A stretch of DNA of 64,000 nt. It comes from Periplaneta americana (lineage: Eukaryota; Arthropoda; Insecta; Blattodea; Blattidae). Positions 56,687 through 64,000 of this stretch are shown one piece after another. The DNA lies in contig NC_091120.1 of NCBI RefSeq assembly GCF_040183065.1, positions 179,453,396 to 179,517,395 on the forward strand, in the 5' to 3' direction. Under the pieces are notes generated by a model that saw only the letters and a program-made list of their open reading frames with translations, searched no databases and was not told where the DNA came from. Each line of letters begins with the position of its first letter. Position 1 is the first letter of the stretch. A program made the translations under genes and the position numbers.

Positions 56687-58154
56687 TCAGAAACGTAGAA
56701 AGAAACCTAATATGACTCGTTGTACACAATTATTGAAAATGGTACTGTCGTGACTACTGCCTGGCCATCTAGCCACTATGTCGCTAAATTCCATATTAGC
56801 ATTACATATTGCTTGCACATTTAGCGAAAAGTAAGTCTTTCTGTTTCGGAAGAGTTCCGCATTATTACCTCCAGGGGATCGTATCCTAATATGGGTACAG
56901 TGCATTGCTCCTATTACTTTTGGAAATCTGGCTATGTTGTAAAAACGCATCTGCGTTTGAAGTACAGATTGAGGTGTTTGCGGAAGATTAATATATTGGC
57001 ATCGTAAAGCAGCTATGGCACTGCTGACTCTATGTACAATTCGGGAAGCTGTAGACTGACTCACACCAGCGTAATCTGCAACGCTGAGCTGGTCACCACC
57101 AGTAGCGTAAAATCTTAGTGCTAGTAGCAGCTGATTTATGGGCGATACAGCTTGATTCCTAAAATGGGTGAAAAGTAACTTCAATGTAATTTTAATTTTC
57201 TTAATTTTATGAAAAAATGTAAAGATACATAGCCAACTACGATGCCTGTCAATACGATCGTTAGTATGCATGTATATGCGCGTGTGTGTGTATTTATAGC
57301 ACTAGCTTATAGGTATATAAATTGGGTAACTACAGAGAAAGGAAGCGAAAAGTTACCGCACTATGCAGAAGACGTCGGGGAACAGATTGTCCGCAACCCA
57401 TTGCTCGACTCACCGGTCAGCTGTAACAGCGCGGGCGGGCCAGGCGTTCAGTTTTATTACGGTAGGCCTAAAATTCCAAGTGGTGAGGATTGAGTGTGTG
57501 GACAGCGGGAAGCGTATGGAGTGTTTAGTTGACGAGTAGGTGTTTAGTGAGTGCACGTTATTACGTAGTGTTGCATTAATACACTTGTTATTGAACATTA
57601 TTTGTGTTCGCTGTCAGTATGGTGACGTATAGTATTGTACAACGAATATTTCTAGTTAAGACATTTCTCCTAAAAAACAAATCTTATGACTGTTGTACTG
57701 TTCGCAAATTTCTACATCAGTTTCGTGACGCTGCAATGCCTTCGAGACAATACATAACCAAGTTATTCAGAAAATGGCGAGAAACTAATAATTTAGGCCT
57801 ACCGTAATGAAACTGAATGCTCGGCCCGCACGCGCTGCTACAGCTGATCGACGTCCCCTGTAAAGTGCGGTAATTTTTGCTGCCTCTCTCTGCTATAAAC
57901 AATAGGTATTGTAGAGAATTCAGCTTACCTATTTGTTGTAAATTCCAGATTATGTTCTATCATTGATAAGACTGATAAAGCTGAAGTTTTAGATAATCTA
58001 AAATGTGTTACAAAGTCTGAGTCATCGTAGTCCTCAAAGTATGTGGCGCGTTCTTTTAGCCACCTGGACGTCGTCTTTTGTACTCTTGGCCATATTCCTC
58101 ATCACTGTCATTTTCCCTTTCATCAATTAAATATTCCAGTTGTCTACGAGCCAT
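56687..58154 (-). pseudogene. Harbinger nuclease (HARBI1-like), two exons
   Basis: Exon 1, 58154-57929: starts MARRQLEYLIDERENDS, one base lost near 58060, then YFEDYDDSDFVTHFRLSKTS, ending at a GTAAGC donor. Exon 2 begins at 57158 after TTTTAG: AVSPINQLLLALRFYATGG, VADYAGVSQSTASRIVHRV (helix-turn-helix), FPKVIGAMHCTHIRIRSPGG, FRNRKTYFSLNVQAICNAN, ARWPGSSHDSTIF. In the family the first catalytic residue is Asp (GAIDxTH); here the codon is CAC, His. The second Asp (HDS) is present; the third acidic residue lies in the deleted 3' part. Dead nuclease. Confidence 0.9.
57333..57892. mobile_element. 560-bp foldback element with DUF4817-like frame, nested in an intron
   Basis: Long imperfect inverted ends: left CAGAGAAAGGAAGC to TTACGGTAGGCCTAAAATT (57333-57475), right the reverse complement (57788-57892). 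Flanks CTA on both sides. Plus-strand frame 57604-57807 reads VQRIFLVKTFLLKNKS, TVRKFLHQFRDAAMPSRQYI, KLFRKWRETNNLG, a DUF4817-type helix-turn-helix. It lies wholly inside the Harbinger nuclease intron. Confidence 0.8.
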
Positions 58155-58415
58155 CTTGTTATTTCGATTATCTCAGTTTTTCCTACTTTATCGGCCAACA
58201 TTTCTCCGGTAAAATTTTAAACCGAGATAATCCCAATTAACCGAGATAATTTTGTTGGTGAATACAAATGTAGCCATTATCTAAGTTTTTGTAGCTAAAA
58301 ACCGAGATAAAATTTTTACCGACGTTGGTGAATACGGCCCTTAGTACGGGCAGCTATTATTTTTTATTTATTTATTTTTTTTTTTTTGTATTTGTCTATC
58401 TTCTGTGAAACTCTA

Positions 58416-58606
58416 AGGGTGCTACGCATAGACATTTCGCTAGCCCGCGCTACGAGCGTGCTAAACTAGCCCCGGCTATCGACTGGTTACTTGTACAGGA
58501 TCCATATCATATCATATCGCTAACACTGGTTTATGAATACGAAAAACGTTAGTTCGCTGATCATCCACCGGAAGTCCGCGCTAAGAATATCTATGAACAT
58601 AGCCCT
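58416..58606. mobile_element. 190-bp MITE
   Basis: Imperfect terminal inverted repeats: left AGGGTGCTACGCATAGACAT, right reversed AGGGCTATGTTCATAGATAT. AGGG...CCCT ends. Contains an ATATCATATCATAT run. ISL2EU/PIF-like by appearance, not certain. Confidence 0.7.
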
Positions 58607-59110
58607 AAGTGATCAGTTTAAGGAGAGTTTTCTACATGAGTTCATTGATAGCTGCTTATTGGTAGGCAAAGCTTTTGTTTCCATCACCGTTTTCAATCTC
58701 TCTTACAACGAGTTCCTTAGTGCTTGAGGGACGGAAGAATCAATTTCTGCCCACAACTCTAGTACAGTAAAACCCCGATTATCCGTCACCGTATTAACCG
58801 ATTGGTGGATTATCCTCTTTCTCTCTCATTCTTTTTGTTTTGCAGAAAAAAATATGAGTGCTGTACATTATATTAGTACGAAATATTTTTTCTGCAGAGT
58901 TTGTTTTTACAAACTTTATTCTTACGCAGTATGATCTACTCTTCTAGTGGTCGTACTGTGTAATTTCGACGCAAAATGTCTTCCACAGGTGTCAAAAGAA
59001 AACTTGTTTGCTTCGAAAAAAAAGTACAAGTAACTGAGTGGTTGGGAAATGTCTCATCACAATACGAGATAGGAATTACACCTGTGCGCGATTTAATGGA
59101 AAACAAAATA

Positions 59111-59675
59111 CAGGGACATCACTTTATTTTTACCAACATTTTTAACATTAACCTGGCTATACTCGGAAACACTGTTACCCCCTTCCATTACAGGAGTTTG
59201 GAGTTGCTAGCGCAATATGTAAACAAATCATTTTAGTAGCTATAGGAGGAGAGAAAAGTAGTGTATCCGTTTATGTTACAGGAAAATATAGATTACGATT
59301 TTCAGTTTGGTCATTGCTTTACAGTATTTTATCAAAAAACAGTAGAATAGTAACAATTTTTTTCACAAACTCAAGTCTTCAGGCGGTTATATACATTATG
59401 TAATGTCTACTTTATTCAGCATATTACTAACCTAATTTATTCCTGAGAAATTTGTGAGCACTTCCGTAAGCAACCCCGATTTCTACAGCTAACTTCTTGA
59501 CCGACTTATTAAGACCTCGCTGCATCCTTCCTCTAGCATCTTCTACAGCATCTTCTGTCACCTTTGTTGGCCATCTTACACTTTTCTTCCTCTCTGTACA
59601 CTTTGTTGCTCTAAATTTATCTACCAGATTAATGGCATTTCTACGAAAATATTCCGTAATGATAGAATCAGGGGG

Positions 59676-59729
<54 letters not shown>

Positions 59730-60115
59730 GTTCTTCATATTCGGTTATATTGTAATTCGAGTTTCCATCATCGTCCTTAATACCTACAAACAGTAAATAA
59801 TGCTGTTAAGTACTGTACCATATTATAGGGTACCATACTTTCGGTAACTCTAATCTTGTGCTCAGTCCACACAGATAAATTCAGTTATGCTACACACCAT
59901 ACTTGTGTGAAAATAAACTTCAATAATATAACTTTTCCTTTTATAGAAAATGCAACATATTTCTGAAACACACTGTACTCTGTACTGTTTATTTCACTGC
60001 TAGCAACAGCGGCTGACTGACGTTAGCAAGGACATTAGTGAAAGGGGTGGGAGTCAAGTACATTTACAAACGCAGGTACAATAAAAATTGAAGTAAAAAT
60101 AAAATGATGTCCCTG
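59111..60115 (-). mobile_element. mariner-type element copy 5 with transposase remnant
   Basis: 1005 bp, CAGGGACATCACTTTATTT at left, AAAATGATGTCCCTG at right, TA flanks (59109-59110, 60116-60117). Orientation is opposite to copies 1-3. Terminal 250-300 bp on each side match the other copies; the middle, which carries coding sequence, does not. Confidence 0.93.
59430..59675 (-). pseudogene. mariner-type transposase N-terminal fragment
   Basis: Minus-strand frame reads FRRNAINLVDKFRATKCTE, RWPTKVTEDAVEDARGRMQR, NKSVKKLAVEIGVAYGSAHK and ends FLRNKLG stop at 59427. The second and third blocks are the paired helix-turn-helix start seen in a group of insect Tc1/mariner transposases. A 52-base A run (59676-59727, T on the coding strand) replaces whatever preceded it. 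No DDE domain remains. Confidence 0.85.
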
Positions 60116-60418
60116 TATAAAGTGCATCAAATTTGTAAATCTACAACATGAGACCTATACTATTCCTATCTTTCCACAGACAGCTGTCATAAGGAGTTTC
60201 CTTGGCCATTAAAAACCCGTCGTTGAAAACCAGACTTAAATTAGTGAACTTATGATCCATTACCTGGCATGTTAAAACAAAAGACCACTGGGCAAATGAC
60301 GAAACTGTATTATGCACTTAGTTTATGAACATCTTTTATAGTACCGATTATTCGATTTTTTCGATTAACCGTTCACTTCTCTCCCTTCATTACCACGGAT
60401 AATAAAGTTTCTACTGTA

Positions 60419-62372
60419 TTGTTGTACCCCCAACAAGATGTTTCTCGAATTTCTTTTCCAATTCTTAGTATGAATCGTATCGAATTTAAATCTAAAGTTT
60501 GAGAAAGTGTTTTACACAAGCTGCAACGTAATACGGTCATAGCTTTAGGACCATACTTGTTACTGTATAAGCCGCAAGCTTATGATCATTATCTTATATT
60601 AACAGATGACAAGATTCTAAGCCCTCTGCTAAAATGTTAAAGTAAACATACGCATTGTTAGGCCTATAACCTATTTTAAAAATGCCATTCATTCCCAAAT
60701 TATCACTGATCCCCTTCCATGTTATAGAAAGGGATAATGATTTTTGACTTGAGAGATATTTAAGTCATTCGACCTACATGAGAAAAAAATTGTAACATTT
60801 TGACATATAAATGTTTATATAACTTCACTCGTGGTACCATGGAAACGGAAGTGTAAGATGAACTTCGTGCTTCTTGGCTTTCCACAAGATCATTAGGAAT
60901 CCCAGTAAATATTTAATGTTCCTCGGGGATTTTGACAAATATAAGAAATACGGAACGTATTGCAAACCCTCTTGTTGCTTCTTAGATCATAAACAAAATT
61001 CTGCATGTTCGCCTAGCCTTTGTAGGGCCTATTTAATAATAGACCAAAGTTATTAGCAAAATATGTTATTATATTTTAGTGAATCTTATCTGTTTCGCTC
61101 ATTCGATGGTAATTTATTAAATAAAAAGTTTAAAAGAACGTTTAATTGTTATTGTTTTGCCATTTTTAGTTATTATCCTATCTTTTATTTGCATAATTTT
61201 AATATATCGACGTTACAATAATAATTTTAAATATAATTATGTTAATTATTGTTAAATAAGATATTAAAAACAAAGAAAAATAATAATTAAAATGAAGTTC
61301 GAATATAATCCCATCACTTTTCGGGTAATTTTCCAGAAGTAATTCATTACGACTTCGCCATATTTCTTGGGTTCCTTCAAAAGCGATATAAATTGTACGC
61401 TATATTTTGTCTTTCCTATCTATCAACAATGCTAATTAAATTTGTGTTACTTTTGTCATAGGTCCATGAGACTCAATGTTAAATAGCCTACAACAGAAAT
61501 AAAAAAAAAATGACTGCAGAAGAAGCAAATGTAAAATGTTAAATAAAACAAATTTGCATTTTATAATATTAATTCCTCTAAACCTATTGTTGAAATAAAA
61601 TAGTTATTGCATTTCGATGTATTTTTGTTTATTTATTTCCTCATAAAAATGTTCCTGTGAAACATATAGGCAAGACAGAATTTATAAATAATTTATTTCT
61701 CATGATAAATCCCTAAATTGTGTTACTGTCGACGTTAAATAATATTCATAATTTCCCTAAAAACCTAGCCAATTGTGGACGCAACGTATGGAGGTAATTT
61801 TTGAAAGCGCAGTGTAGAAAATTATTCTGTACCTCCCCAAAAATTTCCCTCCTATCGCAAGCATTGAACATCTTTTTACATCCACGATTCTTTATTAAAA
61901 TCAATTTTTATTCACATTCATTTGTTTTAATTACTATTCCTTGAACATTTTAATGTTTTTTCCAAAAGTATCGCTATTTCCCTACACTACAAAAAATTAC
62001 ATCTCACAGTACGATTTGCTATAAACCCACGCTCCCATGCAGGAATATGCGTTCTTATCTTCCTTTTTTCTTACCTTTCAACAAGTCACTCTACACAAGC
62101 TCAATGAAGGTCACGATAGACATAACATCTGCCTCAGTAGGGGAGGAAGTGATAGTCAAGTGGGAGGATAACAAACCTTCCATTCTGTATACGGATTATA
62201 GCTAAATTTATAACGAATTATTACCGGTATTTCATTTTCTACAAAGTGTGTTTGTTTTAATTTCTTCGTTAACGGAATATCGTGTCAATCATAATTTATC
62301 TTTTGATTATTATTTTTTCTGATTTCAACGCGCGATATGCGATATTTTTAATGCAGTTGGAGTAGAGATTGA
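60419..62372. other. unassigned AT-rich stretch, almost 2 kb
   Basis: No frame above 60 codons of interest, no terminal repeats or tandem arrays recognised. The longest element-free stretch in the window; a possible place for a distal regulatory region, but nothing shows this. Confidence 0.4.
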
Positions 62373-62896
<524 letters not shown>

Positions 62897-63382
62897 GTCA
62901 ATAGTATTAACAAGATTAAATAATGTTAACTTTATTACTTTACGAAAACAACTGGACAAATTTTGTTAGACCATCACAGAAATTTGGAATTCCGTACGAA
63001 ACGGGCACGGTCGTTTTTGGATGAATCAATTACCTAAAAAGCATTATTTTTTGTAGCATGACTTTTAAAATATGAAAATCTATACACGAAAGATATTTTT
63101 GTTTTACATACTAGAGTAAGTTGAAAAACTGAAGATATACTTTAACATATAGCCTATGTCACATAACTGTTCTCTCATCTAAACCACTCTATTCTTGTCA
63201 TAGTCCTCAGCCTCCTGTCACTTACCTACCCCCTCATATAACCCGCTACAACTTCGTCACACTCATCCACCTCCTGTCTCTTAGCTACCCCATCTAACCC
63301 ACTATAATCTTGTCACAGTCCTCTATCTTCTTTTACTTAGCTATCGTACATATGTCATGTAGAATACTTTTAACATATTAAA

Positions 63383-63430
<48 letters not shown>

Positions 63431-64000
63431 TGTTAATTTTCTGGATTGCGTCAATGTCGGCGTATAGTGATATTAATAAAAAAAAAAGGTATAACATTTT
63501 GAGAGGATGTAGTTTTCATAAAACAATAAAAAATACAATAAGCATGGGTCCAAAATGGCTATCTTTGAAAAAACAAGGGCTGTGAAATTGGTATTGTAAC
63601 AACAGAATATCTTCCAGTGTGAGTTCTTTGCTCGTTTCTTATTGCAATTCAACAAACAAAAGAATAAACATGCAGATGTAACATACCCGAAAAGAAACGA
63701 GCAAAGAGCTAACATTGAAAGATATGCTATTGTTAAAGTGCCATATTTCAGTCTTTATTCCTTCAATGAAATTAATTTTAGTACCCATGTTTATTACACA
63801 ATTTTTCTTATTTTTTATGATTAAGCCTACTAACGCCTCTCAAAATATTAGACCCATTTTTCTTAACACTTGTGTAAGTGCAACTGAATATAAATAAATG
63901 AAATATCTGCACCAAAAAATTACAGAGGTGAACTAAAAATATACTTAAATATATTAAATTTCTATCACTACTTCTACGATTTGTGCTTTTGATTATATTG
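62897..64000. other. unassigned stretch with small repeats
   Basis: 63178-63355: a CT-rich unit of about 58 bp (CTTGTCATAGTCCTC, CCTCCTGTCACTTACC) in three diverged copies. 63385-63429: (TTA)n. 63625-63640 and 63692-63707: perfect 16-bp inverted repeat TCTTTGCTCGTTTCTT with a 51-base loop. The open frames at 63473-63897 are not recognised. Confidence 0.6.

Larger units (their letters stand above)
56369..58340 (-). mobile_element. PIF/Harbinger element, 1972 bp, internally deleted
   Basis: Ends GGCCCGTATTCACCAACGTC and, reversed, GGGCCGTATTCACCAACGTC, with TTA on both sides (56366-56368, 58341-58343). It holds two convergent genes as Harbinger elements do: a minus-strand nuclease and, on plus at 56673-56753, a short start reading MASVDQKRRKKPNMTR, the kind of opening seen in the Myb/SANT-like partner protein. 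The partner runs straight into the 3' part of the nuclease near 56718, so the rest of both genes was deleted. A second element (57333-57892) sits in the nuclease intron. Confidence 0.92.
58765..60416 (+). mobile_element. Tigger/pogo-like element split by a mariner
   Basis: Ends CAGTAAAACCCCGATTATCC and, reversed, CAGTAGAAACTTTATTATCC, flanked by TA (58763-58764, 60417-60418). About 645 bp of own sequence; 59111-60115 is a mariner. The start of a CENP-B/pogo-type protein is at 58976: MSSTGVKRKLVCFEKKVQV, TPVRDLMENK. After the insertion the frame resumes as KCIKFVNLQHETYTIP and stops soon. The DDE domain is gone. Confidence 0.88.

Overview
This window reads as intergenic DNA from a large, repeat-rich insect genome. 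The repeat families (LINE tails ending in (TAAG)n, a tRNA-headed SINE with a conserved core, Penelope-like and mariner/hAT/Harbinger/piggyBac-type elements) look cockroach-like; Periplaneta or a relative is my best guess, made from memory of such repeats and not from a search. I found no convincing host gene, no rRNA, no functional tRNA gene, no CRISPR and no bacterial-type operon. Nearly every open reading frame is either a tandem array whose period is a multiple of three or a piece of a dead mobile element.

Layout. 0-8 kb: a 28-bp tandem array, two decayed jockey/CR1-like LINEs, two SINEs and the tail of an R2-like LINE. 8-19 kb: a (TAAG)n-tailed LINE split by a 1.13-kb DNA transposon, two 1.09-kb mariner-type elements (TA target, CAGGGACATC ends), a second LINE type, a piggyBac-type element carrying an R2-like fragment, and a long palindromic element holding a SINE. 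20-31.5 kb: three large tandem arrays (21-bp purine-rich, 30-bp, 54-bp) with small MITEs between them. 31.5-40 kb: a pair of 0.6-kb TIR elements, hAT and short TIR elements, a twin-primed LINE inside a tandemly duplicated DUF4817/DDE transposon, and tRNA-like repeat units. 41-47 kb: two hAT deletion derivatives with near-identical GTAATAA targets, a tandem duplication of another hAT C-terminus, a Penelope-like element, another tRNA-like unit. 48.7-51.6 kb: a 99/100-bp satellite. 52-60.5 kb: nested DNA transposons (mariner with SINE; piggyBac-type; Harbinger with an intron-borne nested element; Tigger-like split by a mariner with a transposase remnant). 60.5-64 kb: AT-rich DNA and long (TTA)n tracts.

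The elements do not form a pathway. Their value is as a record: target-site duplications, empty sites and nesting give relative insertion order, and repeated copies reveal conserved RNA or DNA structure, such as a LINE 3' hairpin with covarying stems, tRNA-like folds with a constant loop and swapped stem pairs, and a satellite whose every unit holds an X-box-like palindrome.
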